Counted from the stretch's first letter, positions 25,490 through 35,124 are shown. The stretch is DNA of 64,000 nt from Sphingobium amiense (GCF_003967075.1 NZ_AP018664.1:620001-684000); one strand, 5' to 3'. The notes: a model not told the origin generated them from the letters alone. A program made the numbers and translations.

Positions 25490-27439
25490 TTACTGGCCGC
25501 TATTGGTGGCGGACAAAGCCTGCTGCACCTTCGTCAGCGCGTTCGCGTTGCGGGTGACGCCCAGTTCCTTTTCAATGGCGCGTTCGAACTGCTGGCCATA
25601 TTCCTGACCCACCACGTCGCCAAGCTGTGTGCGGACCTGATTGAGCAATTCGGGCTGCCCCTTGGCGTCGCCGCGCTCGATCCTGTTGAGCTGCACCACG
25701 AAATAGCCGCGGTCCTGACCGATGGGCAGGGTCTTCACGGTGTTGGCGGCCATCGAAAAGAGGATGGCGACTTCGGCGGGCGGGCGCTGCTGCCCGCGCA
25801 TGATGTCGGCGCGGCGGCCACCCAGCGTCTGCGGCGCAGGCAGCCTGACGCCCGCCTGCGCGATGGCATCGGCCAGCTTCGCGCCCTTGGCCACCTTCGC
25901 CTGGATCTGCTCGGCCATCGCCTTGGCCTTCAGGTTCCCTGCGTTGAGTTTATATTGCGCGAGCACCAGTTGCTTCACTTCCGCCAGCGGGGGAGGCGCG
26001 GCGGCGATGATGTCGCCCGGCGCCGCCAGCGCATAGCGCTTGTCTGGCGTGATCGGGATCAGTTGCGCGTCATCGTCCGCGCCCATCTGGAACACGGGAG
26101 CGATCAGCGGCTGGAGATCTGGCCCGGCGGTGAAGGCCGCATCCTTGACCTGCTTGCCGGTCGAGAGGACAGGCGGGCTGGTCTCCAGCTTCAGGCCGTT
26201 GTCCTTCACCACCTCTTCGAACGTGCCGCCATCGGCGATGGCGTCCTCGATCTTGCCGGTGAAGTCGGTGAGGAGCTGCTTTTCCTTCTGCGCGCGCAGC
26301 GTCGTCACAATCTCCTCGCGCACCGTGGCGAGCGGACGGGCGGGGGTTTCCTTGACCGCCGTCACGCGCAGCAGCAGCCAGCCGAGCGGCGCGCGGATCG
26401 GGCCGACCAGATCGCCCTGCTTCGCCATCCATGCCGCATCGGTCGCCGCCTTGCCCGCCGAAGCGGTCAGCCCCTCGCGGCTCTGATCGGCCAGCGTCGA
26501 TGCGGCAAGGCCAGCGCCCTGAGCCGCTGCCGCAAGCGTCTTGCCAGCCTTCACCTGCGCCGCGACCGCCTTGGCCGCGGCTTCGGTCGGCAGCACCAGT
26601 TGCTCCACGCTGCGGCTCTGCTTCGCGGCGTAAGCGGACCTGTTCTGGGTGTAGTAACCTGCAATTTCCCCGTCGGTCGGCTGCGCCGCCTGCGCAAAAC
26701 GCTCGGCGTCGATCACGGCATAGCGGATGCGCCGCTGTTCGGGGATGGTGAAGCGCGCGCTGTTCTTTTTGTAATAGTCGGCAAGCTGCGCGTCGGTCGG
26801 GTTCTTTTCGTCAAGGAAGGCGATGGTCGGGATCGCCGCGACCGTGCCCTGCCGTGCTTCGAGCAGGAGCGACGCATAGGGCAGCACCTGGCTGTCGGTC
26901 AGCCTGACGCCGAGGCCGACAGGCGCGAGCAGATGGCGCTGCAGGATTTCGCGGCTGATATCGTCGCGCAGCGCCTGCTCGGTCAGCCGCTCGCGCGTCA
27001 GCAGCGCGCGGAACGCGTCCTGGCTGAAATTGCCCGCCGCATCCTGAAAGGCCGGAATTTGCGCAATCTGCGCATCGACCAGCCGTTTGGAAATATGCAC
27101 GTCCTGCCGGTCGGCAAAGGCCTTCAGCGTCAGCGCCGCGACCAGTTGGTCATAGACCTGCGCAGCGCCGCCCTGCGCCAGGAAATCGCCAATCTGAAGG
27201 CCGGGGTTCGACCGCCGCGCATTTTCGAACACGCGCTGCACCCGATCCTGAAGCTCCGCGTCGGAGAGGCTGTAACCCTTCGCCTTCGCCGCGGTGCCGC
27301 CGCCCAGCATCGAGCCGCTGCCGAACTTGCCGCTCGTCACATCGCCCAGAATGAAGGCGGCGGCAATGACGCCCAGAAACAGGATGGCGAAAAGCGCGCC
27401 GAACTTGGAATGGATGAAGCGGCGGAAGACTGACAGCAT
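25490..27439 (-). CDS. ppiD: Peptidyl-prolyl cis-trans isomerase D (PpiD/SurA-type chaperone)
   Basis: 649 residues. One N-terminal membrane anchor (FGALFAILFLGVIAAAFILG, about 13-32), a SurA-N-like chaperone region (about 55-200), a parvulin-type PPIase domain (about 250-380) and a C-terminal extension. It helps newly secreted proteins fold at the periplasmic face of the inner membrane. The gene is followed by trpE with a one-base gap; pairing of these two genes is common in sphingomonads. It diverges from tpiA, sharing a ~200 bp promoter region (27440-27646). Confidence 0.92.
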   Translation of the reverse strand: MLSVFRRFIHSKFGALFAILFLGVIAAAFILGDVTSGKFGSGSMLGGGTAAKAKGYSLSDAELQDRVQRVFENARRSNPGLQIGDFLAQGGAAQVYDQLVAALTLKAFADRQDVHISKRLVDAQIAQIPAFQDAAGNFSQDAFRALLTRERLTEQALRDDISREILQRHLLAPVGLGVRLTDSQVLPYASLLLEARQGTVAAIPTIAFLDEKNPTDAQLADYYKKNSARFTIPEQRRIRYAVIDAERFAQAAQPTDGEIAGYYTQNRSAYAAKQSRSVEQLVLPTEAAAKAVAAQVKAGKTLAAAAQGAGLAASTLADQSREGLTASAGKAATDAAWMAKQGDLVGPIRAPLGWLLLRVTAVKETPARPLATVREEIVTTLRAQKEKQLLTDFTGKIEDAIADGGTFEEVVKDNGLKLETSPPVLSTGKQVKDAAFTAGPDLQPLIAPVFQMGADDDAQLIPITPDKRYALAAPGDIIAAAPPPLAEVKQLVLAQYKLNAGNLKAKAMAEQIQAKVAKGAKLADAIAQAGVRLPAPQTLGGRRADIMRGQQRPPAEVAILFSMAANTVKTLPIGQDRGYFVVQLNRIERGDAKGQPELLNQVRTQLGDVVGQEYGQQFERAIEKELGVTRNANALTKVQQALSATNSGQ

Positions 27440-27646
27440 GGAAGATCCGGAATATGCGGCAAACTGGCCGACGCTTTAGGCGCGGAAGCGCCCGGCGGCA
27501 AGGCTTGCTCTGGACAAATGCGTGAGCGCCGTTCATCGGCATTGGCAAGCCCCTGGCAGCCGGGGAGACGCCATGGATGCGAGCGCAGACTCGCCGTGGC
27601 GGCGGCGGGAAAGGGGCGATGTGCAGCAACAAGAGGAAATCAGGCG

Positions 27647-28411
27647 ATGGGCAGGCGCAAGCTGGTTGTCGGCAACTGGAAGATGAACGGGATGCGCGCG
27701 CATCTCGATGAACTGGAAGCGATCGGTCGGGTTGCGGCGGCGCACCCGGCGGTGGAAGTTGGCCTCTGCCTTCCCGCGACTCTCATCATGGCGGGTTCGG
27801 AGCGGCGCGGCGCGGCCTTCATCGGCGCGCAGAACTGCCATATGGACATCAGCGGCGCCTATACCGGCTCGCTTTCGGCGGAAATGCTGTGTGAGGCAGG
27901 CGCGAGCTGGGTCATTACCGGCCATAGCGAACGGCGCGAAGCACGGGGCGAGACCAATGAGGACATCGCAGCGAAATCCGCCGCCGCGCATCGCGTGGGC
28001 ATGAAGGTCATCCTGTGCGTGGGCGAAACCATCGAAGTGCGCGACGCCGGCCGCGCGGAAGAGGTCGTGTCGGACCAACTGCTCGCTTCGCTGCCCGAAG
28101 GCGCGGCGGCCGACTGGCTGGCGGTCGCCTATGAACCCATCTGGGCGATCGGCACCGGCCGCATCCCGACGATGGAGGCGGTCGCGTCGATGCACGCCGC
28201 CCTGCGCGCCGCGCTTGCCAGCCGCATCGGCGCTGACGAAGCGGCGAAGGTGCGCATTCTCTACGGCGGCTCGATGAACGGCGACAACGCAGCTGACCTG
28301 ATGGCGCTCGCCGATGTCGATGGCGGGCTGGTGGGCGGCGCAAGCCTGTCCGCAGCGAAATTCGCGCCGATCATCGAAGCGGCGGACCAGCGGATGAAGG
28401 CCGCCGCCTGA
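27647..28411 (+). CDS. tpiA: Triosephosphate isomerase
   Basis: 254 residues, the usual length. Interconverts dihydroxyacetone phosphate and glyceraldehyde 3-phosphate. Catalytic residues are all present: N10/K12 in GNWKMNG, H93 in ITGHSERR, E163 in AYEPIWAIGTG; the phosphate-binding loop is ILYGGSMN. Start 27647 has AGAGGAA upstream and gives the standard N-terminus; longer upstream frames lack family similarity. Leads a group with secG and pyrG. Confidence 0.97.
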   Translation: MGRRKLVVGNWKMNGMRAHLDELEAIGRVAAAHPAVEVGLCLPATLIMAGSERRGAAFIGAQNCHMDISGAYTGSLSAEMLCEAGASWVITGHSERREARGETNEDIAAKSAAAHRVGMKVILCVGETIEVRDAGRAEEVVSDQLLASLPEGAAADWLAVAYEPIWAIGTGRIPTMEAVASMHAALRAALASRIGADEAAKVRILYGGSMNGDNAADLMALADVDGGLVGGASLSAAKFAPIIEAADQRMKAAA

Positions 28412-28509
28412 CCGATTGATTGGGGGTGCGGGGTCACACAGGTTGCCCCCGCGCTCCTTCGTCGCTATGTGCGCGCCAACGCCCTTATCACCGGACAGAA
28501 AATCGTCGC

Positions 28510-28884
28510 ATGTTCACTTTCCTCCTCGTCGTGCAGGCCATCGTGGCGGCTCTGCTGGTCACCGTCATCCTGATGCAGAAGTCGGAAGGCGGCGGCCTGG
28601 GCGTCGGCGGCAGCCCCTCGGGGTTCATGTCGGCGCGGGGCGCGGCGGATTTCCTGACGCGCTCGACGACGATCCTCGCCAGCATTTTCGTGCTGCTTTC
28701 GATTGTTATGGCGGTCATCGCGTCGGTCCGTCACGCGCCTGCTGACATCGACACTTCGCTGGTGAAGCAGGCTCCGGCCTCGCAGAGCGCGCCCGCTCCG
28801 GCCAATGCCGATCCGCTCGCAGGCGCTGCGACCAACGCGGCGTCCGCTCCGGCGACCAACGGCGCGGTTCCGCTCGCCAACTAA
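28510..28884 (+). CDS. secG: Protein-export membrane protein SecG
   Basis: 124 residues. Small subunit of the SecYEG translocon with two membrane segments (FTFLLVVQAIVAALLVTVIL and STTILASIFVLLSIVMAVIA) separated by the conserved loop MQKSEGGGLGVGG. The C-terminal ~40 residues are Ala/Pro-rich, as in other alphaproteobacterial SecG. Start 28510 is chosen at the first membrane segment. Lies between tpiA and pyrG. Confidence 0.93.
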   Translation: MFTFLLVVQAIVAALLVTVILMQKSEGGGLGVGGSPSGFMSARGAADFLTRSTTILASIFVLLSIVMAVIASVRHAPADIDTSLVKQAPASQSAPAPANADPLAGAATNAASAPATNGAVPLAN

Positions 28885-28913
28885 ACCGTCCATCGTTTCG
28901 GCGATCTTTTTTT

Positions 28914-28937
28914 AAGCGCGCGTGGATTCGCGCGCTT
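28914..28937 (+). terminator. GC-rich hairpin between secG and pyrG
   Basis: AAGCGCGCG (28914-28922) pairs with CGCGCGCTT (28929-28937) over a 6-base loop. Only a weak T-rich stretch follows (GCCCTTTGTTGTT), so it may act as an attenuating or weak terminator. Confidence 0.4.
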
Positions 28938-28974
28938 GCCCTTTGTTGTTCCGAAAGGCTAAGCCTCTCCTCCC

Positions 28975-30606
28975 ATGACGCGGTATATTTTCATCACCGG
29001 CGGCGTGGTCTCCTCGCTTGGCAAAGGCCTCATGGCCGCATCCCTTGCGGCACTGCTGCAAGCGCGGGGTTTCCGTGTGCGAATCCGGAAATTCGACCCC
29101 TATCTGAACGTCGATCCGGGCACGATGTCGCCCTACCAGCATGGCGAAGTCTATGTGACCGACGACGGGGCTGAAACGGACCTCGACCTTGGCCATTATG
29201 AGCGCTTCACCGGCGTTTCGGCGCGCCAGTCCGACAATGTGACGCAGGGCCGCGTCTATCAGACGATCATCCAGCGCGAACGGCGCGGCGACTATCTGGG
29301 TGCGACGGTGCAGGTGATCCCGCACGTCACCGACGAGATCAAGGCGTTCGCTACCGCCGATACCGAGGATCTGGATTTCGTCCTGTGCGAAATTGGCGGC
29401 ACCGTGGGCGACATCGAATCGCTGCCCTTCATGGAGGCGATCCGCCAGCTCCATAACGATCTCGACCGCGGCCAGTCGATCTTCGTCCATGTGACTCTGG
29501 TGCCCTATATCGCGGCGGCGGGCGAGCTGAAGACCAAGCCCACGCAGCACAGCGTGCGCGAACTAACTTCGCTGGGCATCCAGCCCGACATCCTGCTCTG
29601 CCGCTGCGAAAAGCCGCTGCCGGAGGGGGAACGCAGAAAAATCGCGCTCTTCTGCAATGTCCGCCCCGAAGCCGTGATCCCCGCGCTCGACGCCAAGAGC
29701 ATCTACGCGGTGCCCGAACAATATCATGCCGAAGGGCTGGATGAGGAAGTGCTGCGCGCCTTCGGCATCGCCGATGCCCCCGCGCCGAAGCTCGACCGCT
29801 GGACCGACATCATGGACCGGCAGCAGAACCCCGAAGGCGAAGTGACGATCGGCGTCGTCGGCAAATATGTGGGCCTCCTCGATGCCTACAAGTCGCTCTA
29901 TGAAGCGCTGACCCATGGCGGTTTCGCCAACCGGGTGAAGGTCAACATCAAGTGGATCGACGCCGAACTGTTCGAGAAGGGCGACGATCTCGCCGCCAGC
30001 CTTGAACCGATGCACGGCATCCTCGTCCCCGGCGGTTTCGGCGTGCGCGGGTCGGAGGGCAAGATCGCCTCGGTCCGCTTCGCGCGCGAACGCAACGTTC
30101 CCTTCTTCGGCATCTGCCTCGGCATGCAGATGGCCTGTATCGAGGGCGCGCGGAACACGGCGGGCATTGCGGAAGCCTCGACCACCGAATTTGGCGAAAC
30201 GTCTGAGCCTGTCGTTGGCCTCATCACCGAATGGATGAGCGCCGAGGGGCTTCAGAAGCGCACCGCCGAAACCGATCTGGGCGGGACGATGCGTCTGGGC
30301 GCCTATCCCGCAAAGCTCGACGGCAACAGCGTCGTCGCGGGCATTTACGGCACCAGCGACATCAGCGAACGCCACCGCCACCGCTATGAGGTCAACGCGG
30401 GCTATCGCGACCGGCTGGAAAAGGGCGGCCTCATCTTTTCGGGCATGTCGCCGGACGGCACGCTGCCCGAAATCGTGGAGCGCCCCGACCATCCCTGGTT
30501 CGTGGGCGTGCAGTTCCACCCGGAACTGAAATCCAAACCCTTCGACCCGCACCCGCTTTTCGCGAGTTTCATCGGCGCGGCGGTCAAACAGAGCCGGCTG
30601 GTCTGA
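28975..30606 (+). CDS. pyrG: CTP synthase (glutamine-hydrolysing)
   Basis: 543 residues, full length. Makes CTP from UTP, ATP and glutamine. The amidoligase domain (1-265) opens with [15 protein letters not shown] and includes [25 protein letters not shown] residues. The C-terminal glutaminase domain has the nucleophile Cys in [11 protein letters not shown] and the His-Glu pair in VQFHPE. Follows secG; convergent with the sugar-dehydrogenase gene, with a palindromic repeat between them. Confidence 0.98.
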   Translation: MTRYIFITGGVVSSLGKGLMAASLAALLQARGFRVRIRKFDPYLNVDPGTMSPYQHGEVYVTDDGAETDLDLGHYERFTGVSARQSDNVTQGRVYQTIIQRERRGDYLGATVQVIPHVTDEIKAFATADTEDLDFVLCEIGGTVGDIESLPFMEAIRQLHNDLDRGQSIFVHVTLVPYIAAAGELKTKPTQHSVRELTSLGIQPDILLCRCEKPLPEGERRKIALFCNVRPEAVIPALDAKSIYAVPEQYHAEGLDEEVLRAFGIADAPAPKLDRWTDIMDRQQNPEGEVTIGVVGKYVGLLDAYKSLYEALTHGGFANRVKVNIKWIDAELFEKGDDLAASLEPMHGILVPGGFGVRGSEGKIASVRFARERNVPFFGICLGMQMACIEGARNTAGIAEASTTEFGETSEPVVGLITEWMSAEGLQKRTAETDLGGTMRLGAYPAKLDGNSVVAGIYGTSDISERHRHRYEVNAGYRDRLEKGGLIFSGMSPDGTLPEIVERPDHPWFVGVQFHPELKSKPFDPHPLFASFIGAAVKQSRLV

Positions 30607-30617
30607 CGCACCGCCGT

Positions 30618-30665
30618 TCGCTTCGAGCGAAGTCGAGAAGCCTTTCCCGACCCGCTCGAAGCGAA
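30618..30665. repeat. REP-like palindrome between convergent pyrG and sugar dehydrogenase
   Basis: TTCGCTTCGAGCG (30618-30630) is inverted as CGCTCGAAGCGAA (30653-30665). The 'cttcgagcgaagtcgag' type is a common dispersed palindrome in sphingomonad genomes (from memory). No T-run follows, so terminator activity is uncertain. Confidence 0.65.
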
Positions 30666-30675
30666 GGCCGGGCCT

Positions 30676-31815
30676 CTACGAAGCCGGCGTCACCTTCAGC
30701 AATCTTCCCTGCGATCCCCGATCGCCGTCCTCCAGCAGCCAGAGCGCGCCGTCCGGTCCCTGTTCTACTTCCCGGATGCGCGCGCCCATGTCCCACTGGT
30801 CGGCCTTGCTCGCGCTCTCGCCGTTCAGCTTCACTTGGACGAGGCTCTGGCTGGACAGGCCGCCGATGAAGAGCGAATCCTTCCATTCGGGAAACATATC
30901 GCCCGAATAATAAAGCAGGCCGCCCGGCGAGATGACCGGATTCCACCAGACTTTGGGCGCTTCATATCCGTCGCCCGGCCTGTGATCGGGAATGTCCCGT
31001 CCGTCATAATGGTCGCCGTTGGACGCCAGCGGATAGCCATAGTTGAGACCCGGCTTGATAAGGTTCACCTCGTCGCCGCCCTTCGGCCCCATTTCCTGCT
31101 CCCACAGCCGTCCGTCCCTGTCGAACGCGATGCCCAGCAGGTTGCGATGACCATAGGACCAGATGGCCGGATGAAATCCCTTCGCCGCCAGCGGATTGCC
31201 TGCTGCGGGCGTGCCGTCGAGGTTCAGGCGAAGCACCTTGCCCAGCGTCGCCTTCGGGTCTTGCGCCGGATCGAACTTCTGCCGCTCTCCATTGGTGAAG
31301 AAGAGATGTTTGCCGTCGGGCGAAAAAGCGATCCGCCCGGAATAATGGCCGTTTCCCTCTACATAGGGGGTGGCGCGGAAGATGACCTGCACCTTGTCCA
31401 GCTTCGTCGTCCCGTCGCTCGCCTGACTGAAGGTGCCGCGCGCCAGCGCCACCCCCTTCACGCCATCGCGCGCCTCGGAGAAACTGAAATACACGGCCTT
31501 GTCCTGCGCGAAGCCGGGGGAGGGCACCACATCCATCAGCCCGCCTTGTCCCGCGCTATCCACCGCCGGGATGCCCGCCACCGGAATCTTCGTCCCGTTC
31601 TTCGGATCGAACAGGATCATCTCACCCGCCTTTTCCGTCACCAGCGCGCGGCCATCGGGCAGGAAGGCCATCGCCCACGGCGCATCGAAATCGGCGATGG
31701 TCGATGTCCTGAACGGCTTTTCAGCGGAAGCGGCGCTATTCTGGCCCGTCGCATTCTCGGCCGAACAGGCGATGAGGATGAGGGGCAGGGTGGCGAGGGA
31801 AGCCGTCTTCATCAT
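30676..31815 (-). CDS. PQQ-dependent aldose-sugar dehydrogenase-type lipoprotein
   Basis: 379 residues, a six-bladed propeller of the soluble glucose dehydrogenase family (Asd/YliI-like). Oxidises aldoses with pyrroloquinoline quinone if cofactor is available. Seen: a lipoprotein signal with lipobox LIAC (Cys17), then PWAMAFLPDGRALVTEK, GGLMDVVPSPGF, YSGRIAFSPDGKHLF, WSYGHRNLLGIAFD, EMGPKGGDEVNLIKPGLNYG and a C-terminal GALWLLEDG. Start 31815 has GGAG 6 bases upstream. A palindromic repeat ends just before this site. No PQQ biosynthesis genes are in the window. Confidence 0.9.
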   Translation of the reverse strand: MMKTASLATLPLILIACSAENATGQNSAASAEKPFRTSTIADFDAPWAMAFLPDGRALVTEKAGEMILFDPKNGTKIPVAGIPAVDSAGQGGLMDVVPSPGFAQDKAVYFSFSEARDGVKGVALARGTFSQASDGTTKLDKVQVIFRATPYVEGNGHYSGRIAFSPDGKHLFFTNGERQKFDPAQDPKATLGKVLRLNLDGTPAAGNPLAAKGFHPAIWSYGHRNLLGIAFDRDGRLWEQEMGPKGGDEVNLIKPGLNYGYPLASNGDHYDGRDIPDHRPGDGYEAPKVWWNPVISPGGLLYYSGDMFPEWKDSLFIGGLSSQSLVQVKLNGESASKADQWDMGARIREVEQGPDGALWLLEDGDRGSQGRLLKVTPAS

Positions 31816-31822
31816 ATATTCT

Positions 31823-31850
31823 CCGTTCGCCCTGAGCCTGTCGAAGGGCC
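31823..31850. repeat. REP-like element at the 5' edge of the sugar dehydrogenase
   Basis: CCGTTCGCCCTGAGCCTGTC followed by GAAGGGC is the widespread sphingomonad 'cctgagcctgtcgaagg' repeat. GCCC/GGGC flank it as a short stem. It lies immediately upstream of the GGAG ribosome site of the minus-strand gene. Confidence 0.65.
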
Positions 31851-32043
31851 GTGCTTTTTCCGGCCGAAAGAAACGGGCTTTGACTCTTAGCCCCAACAGA
31901 AATGAGCGAGGATTAAAATTGTTGCAGAAATTCGGGGCCGCGCATATATCGCCCTTGCTTCCTTACATCGTCAAACATGTCGGGGTCGCGGGCGGATCGC
32001 TCGCGGCGCGGGAAGCTGCACATATTTCGTATCTGGAGACCGC

Positions 32044-32568
32044 ATGGCGGACATCGCCGACCTGACCGCACTGATCGAACCCGAAGTGAAGGCTTTGGGC
32101 TTCGACCTCGTGCGCATCAAGCTGTTTGGGTCGGGCGACGATCACACGCTTCAGATCATGGCCGAAGACCCGAAGACCAAGCAGCTCGTCATCGAGGACT
32201 GCGCCGCCATTTCGCGCCGCCTGTCTGACGTGCTGGACGAAGCCGACCCGATCGAGGAAGCCTATCGCCTCGAAGTCAGCTCGCCCGGTATCGACCGTCC
32301 GCTGACCCGCCTGCATGACTATCGCGAGTGGGCCGGGCATGAAGCGAAGATCGCCGCGACCGAACTGGTCGAGGGGCGAAAGAGCTTTCGCGGCGTGCTG
32401 GGCGGGATCGAGGGGGAGGACATCCTTTTCACCGACGCCAAGGCGGGCGATGTCCGCATCCCCTTCGCGCTGGTCCATGACGCCAAGCTGGTGCTGACCG
32501 ACCGGCTGATTTCTGCTACGATGCCGCTCTCCTCCGATGGGGCGGATGAATTTGAAACCGAAGAATAA
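32044..32568 (+). CDS. rimP: Ribosome maturation factor RimP
   Basis: 174 residues. Cytoplasmic factor for 30S subunit maturation. The family pattern is clear: LIEPEVKALGFDLVRIKLFG, then AISRRLSDVLDEADPIEEAY, then LEVSSPGIDRPLTR and a C-terminal SH3-like barrel. The acidic C-terminal tail (DEFETEE) is a sphingomonad-style addition. First gene of the rimP-nusA-ylxR-infB cluster, 14 bases before nusA. Confidence 0.95.
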   Translation: MADIADLTALIEPEVKALGFDLVRIKLFGSGDDHTLQIMAEDPKTKQLVIEDCAAISRRLSDVLDEADPIEEAYRLEVSSPGIDRPLTRLHDYREWAGHEAKIAATELVEGRKSFRGVLGGIEGEDILFTDAKAGDVRIPFALVHDAKLVLTDRLISATMPLSSDGADEFETEE

Positions 32569-32582
32569 GGGTTCATAACGAC

Positions 32583-34154
32583 ATGGCCAACGCCATTTCC
32601 GCCAACAAGGCCGAACTGATCGCCATCGCCAATTCGGTGGCGAGCGAAAAGATGATCGACAAGGCCATCGTCATCGAGGCGATGGAGGATGCGATCCAGC
32701 GCGCCGCGCGCGCCCGCTACGGTGCGGAAAACGACATTCGCGCCAAGCTCGATCCCGACAGCGGCGACCTGCGCCTGTGGCGCGTCGTCGAAGTGGTCGA
32801 TACGGTCGAGGACTATTTCAAGCAGGTCGATCTCAAGCAGGCGAGCAAGCTCAAGAAGGACGCCGTCGTCGGCGACTTCATCGTCGATCCGCTGCCCCCC
32901 ATCGACCTGGGCCGTATCGACGCCCAGTCGGCCAAGCAGGTGATCTTCCAGAAGGTCCGCGATGCCGAGCGCGAGCGCCAGTTTGAGGAATATAAGGATC
33001 GCGTGGGTGAGATCATCACCGGCGTCGTCAAGTCGGTCGAATTCGGCCATGTCGTCGTCAACCTTGGCCGCGCCGAAGGCGTTATCCGCCGCGACCAGCA
33101 GATCCCGCGCGAAGTGGTCCGCGTCGGAGATCGTATCCGCTCAGTCGTGCTCAACGTGCGCCGCGAAAATCGCGGGCCGCAGATTTTCCTCAGCCGCGCG
33201 CATCCCGAATTCATGAAGAAGCTGTTCGCGCAGGAAGTCCCCGAAATCTACGACGGCGTCATCACCATCATGGCCGCCGCCCGCGATCCGGGCAGCCGCG
33301 CCAAGATCGGCGTCATCAGCCGCGATTCCAGCATTGACCCGGTCGGTGCGTGCGTCGGCATGAAGGGCAGCCGCGTGCAGGCCGTCGTGCAGGAAATGCA
33401 GGGCGAGAAGATCGACATCATTCCCTGGAGCGAGGATACCGCGACCTTCGTCGTCAACGCGCTCCAGCCCGCTCAGGTCGCCCGCGTCGTGATCGACGAG
33501 GAAGAAGAGCGGATCGAAGTCGTCGTCCCTGACGATCAGCTCAGCCTCGCCATCGGCCGCCGCGGCCAGAACGTTCGTCTCGCCAGCCAGCTCACCGGCA
33601 AGGCCATCGACATCATGACCGAGGCCGACGCGAGCGAGAAGCGCCAGAAGGAATTTGTCGCCCGTTCCGAACTGTTCCAGAACGAACTGGACGTGGACGA
33701 GACGCTTTCGCAGCTTCTGGTGGCCGAAGGCTTTGGCGAACTGGAAGAAGTCGCCTATGTCGAGGTGGACGAACTCGCCTCGATCGAGGGCTTCGACGAG
33801 GAACTGGCTGCCGAGCTTCAGAGCCGTGCGCAGGAAGCGCTGGAGCGCCGCGAAGCCGCTGCGCGCGAAGAGCGTCAGGCGCTGGGCGTCGAGGATGCGC
33901 TGGCCGACATGCCGCATCTGACCGAAGCCATGCTGGTGACTCTGGGCAAGGCGGGCATCAAGACGCTCGACGACCTCGCCGATCTCGCCACCGACGAACT
34001 GGTGCAGAAGAAGCGCGTCGATCAGCGCCGTCGCAAGAATGACAGCGGCAATGAGGACAAGGGCGGTATTCTTGCCGCCTATGGCCTCAGCGACGAGCAG
34101 GGCAATGAAATCATCATGGCCGCCCGCGCCCACTGGTTCGAAGAGGAAGCGTAA
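32583..34154 (+). CDS. nusA: Transcription termination/antitermination factor NusA
   Basis: 523 residues. Binds RNA polymerase and nascent RNA. Domains: N-terminal polymerase-binding domain (1-125), S1 (about 135-200), KH1 (KIGVISRDSSIDPVGACVGM, from about 240), KH2 (SLAIGRRGQNVRLASQL), and C-terminal helix-hairpin-helix repeats typical of alphaproteobacteria (LADMPHLTEAMLVTLGKAGI). Lies between rimP and the tautomerase/ylxR genes. Confidence 0.97.
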   Translation: MANAISANKAELIAIANSVASEKMIDKAIVIEAMEDAIQRAARARYGAENDIRAKLDPDSGDLRLWRVVEVVDTVEDYFKQVDLKQASKLKKDAVVGDFIVDPLPPIDLGRIDAQSAKQVIFQKVRDAERERQFEEYKDRVGEIITGVVKSVEFGHVVVNLGRAEGVIRRDQQIPREVVRVGDRIRSVVLNVRRENRGPQIFLSRAHPEFMKKLFAQEVPEIYDGVITIMAAARDPGSRAKIGVISRDSSIDPVGACVGMKGSRVQAVVQEMQGEKIDIIPWSEDTATFVVNALQPAQVARVVIDEEEERIEVVVPDDQLSLAIGRRGQNVRLASQLTGKAIDIMTEADASEKRQKEFVARSELFQNELDVDETLSQLLVAEGFGELEEVAYVEVDELASIEGFDEELAAELQSRAQEALERREAAAREERQALGVEDALADMPHLTEAMLVTLGKAGIKTLDDLADLATDELVQKKRVDQRRRKNDSGNEDKGGILAAYGLSDEQGNEIIMAARAHWFEEEA

Positions 34155-34161
34155 GCAGCTC

Positions 34162-34398
34162 ATGCCCTTCGTCGACATCCGCCTGGCCGGCAGCGCCACC
34201 CGCGAGCAGAAAGCCGCGATCGCTGCCGATGTGACCCGGTCGCTCGTGGAGCGGCTGGGAAAGCCAGCGGCTGCCGTCCAGATCGTGATCTCCGAAATCT
34301 CCACCGAAAATTACGCGGCCGGCGGGCAACTGCTCGCCGACCGCGCCTCGGCGGCGCAACCAAGGGAGGACGCCAATGCCGCGGTCACTCCCCGATGA
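34162..34398 (+). CDS. 4-oxalocrotonate tautomerase-family protein
   Basis: 78 residues. After Met removal Pro2 becomes the catalytic N-terminal proline (MPFVDIRLAG), as in 4-OT. The rest (REQKAAIAADVTRSLVERLG, then PAAAVQIVISEISTENYAAGG) fits the family. It starts 7 bases after the nusA stop, inside an operon of translation genes; why a tautomerase sits here is unclear. Substrate unknown. The last residues diverge from 4-OT length and overlap a second short ORF. Confidence 0.8.
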   Translation: MPFVDIRLAGSATREQKAAIAADVTRSLVERLGKPAAAVQIVISEISTENYAAGGQLLADRASAAQPREDANAAVTPR

Positions 34399-34465
34399 GA
34401 GAATAGCCGCCCTCCCTAGCGTCGGACTTGCCTTGCTATCCGCCTGGACGGAGGAGCGCGCATGA
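34376..34465 (+). CDS. Possible 29-aa ORF coupling tautomerase to ylxR
   Basis: A 29-codon frame starts in the 3' end of the tautomerase gene with a strong site GGGAGGA 5 bases before its ATG, and ends in a TGA that overlaps the ylxR ATG (ATGA). The product (starts MPRSLPDERIAALPSVGLAL) has no recognised family. It could be a translational coupling peptide for ylxR or a chance frame. Confidence 0.4.
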   Translation: MPRSLPDERIAALPSVGLALLSAWTEERA

Positions 34466-35124
34466 CCGAACGCAAATGCATATTGACCGGCGACCGCGCC
34501 GATCCTGAAATGCTGATCCGGCTCGCAGTGGGACCGGAAGGGCAGGTGTTGCCCGACATTCGCGCCAAGGCGCCGGGGCGGGGGGCGTGGATCGGCGTCA
34601 GCCGCGCCGAACTCGAAACCGCGCTGGCGAAGGGGAAGCTCCGGGGCGCGCTCGCCCGCGCGTTCAAGACGAACGACCTCGCCATCCCGGACGACCTGCC
34701 CGCACTGATCGAGGATGGCCTGCGCCGCGCGCTGCTCGACCGGCTGGGGCTGGAGGCGCGCGCTTCGATGGCTCTGACGGGATCGGAAAAGATCGACGTC
34801 GCATGCCGAAAAGGGCAGGTTCACCTGCTGCTCCACGCCAGCGATGCCGCCCCGGACGGCAATCGCAAGCTCGATCAGGCGCTGCGCGTCGGGCAGGAGG
34901 CGGAAGGCACGGATTTGGCGGGTATCACCTTGCCTGTGGACCGGCATGCCCTATCTATGGCAATGGGGCGCGATAATGTCGTCCATATCGCGGTGATCGA
35001 CTCGCGCGCTGCTTCACGCCTGCGCGCGGCCATAGGCCGCTTGGAAAGCTATCTGGGTTGCGTTACCGGAACGCCTGCGCAGGCGGAGCATGGCTCCGCC
35101 GATGCGGCGGGCGTCAGCGGCTAA
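34462..35124 (+). CDS. ylxR: YlxR/DUF448 RNA-binding protein with L7Ae-like domain
   Basis: 220 residues. The N-terminal YlxR domain (MTERKCILTGDRADPEMLIR, then GRGAWIGVSRAELETAL, residues 1-75) usually lies between nusA and infB and binds nucleic acid. The second half (about 100-205) resembles the L7Ae/L30e fold found fused to YlxR in alphaproteobacteria. The ATG overlaps a short upstream ORF. Precedes infB by 65 bases. Confidence 0.88.
   Translation: MTERKCILTGDRADPEMLIRLAVGPEGQVLPDIRAKAPGRGAWIGVSRAELETALAKGKLRGALARAFKTNDLAIPDDLPALIEDGLRRALLDRLGLEARASMALTGSEKIDVACRKGQVHLLLHASDAAPDGNRKLDQALRVGQEAEGTDLAGITLPVDRHALSMAMGRDNVVHIAVIDSRAASRLRAAIGRLESYLGCVTGTPAQAEHGSADAAGVSG

Noticed and set aside
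25364..27433. Plus-strand open frame opposite ppiD
   Set aside because: Shadow; the minus-strand ppiD has signal anchor, domains and operon position.
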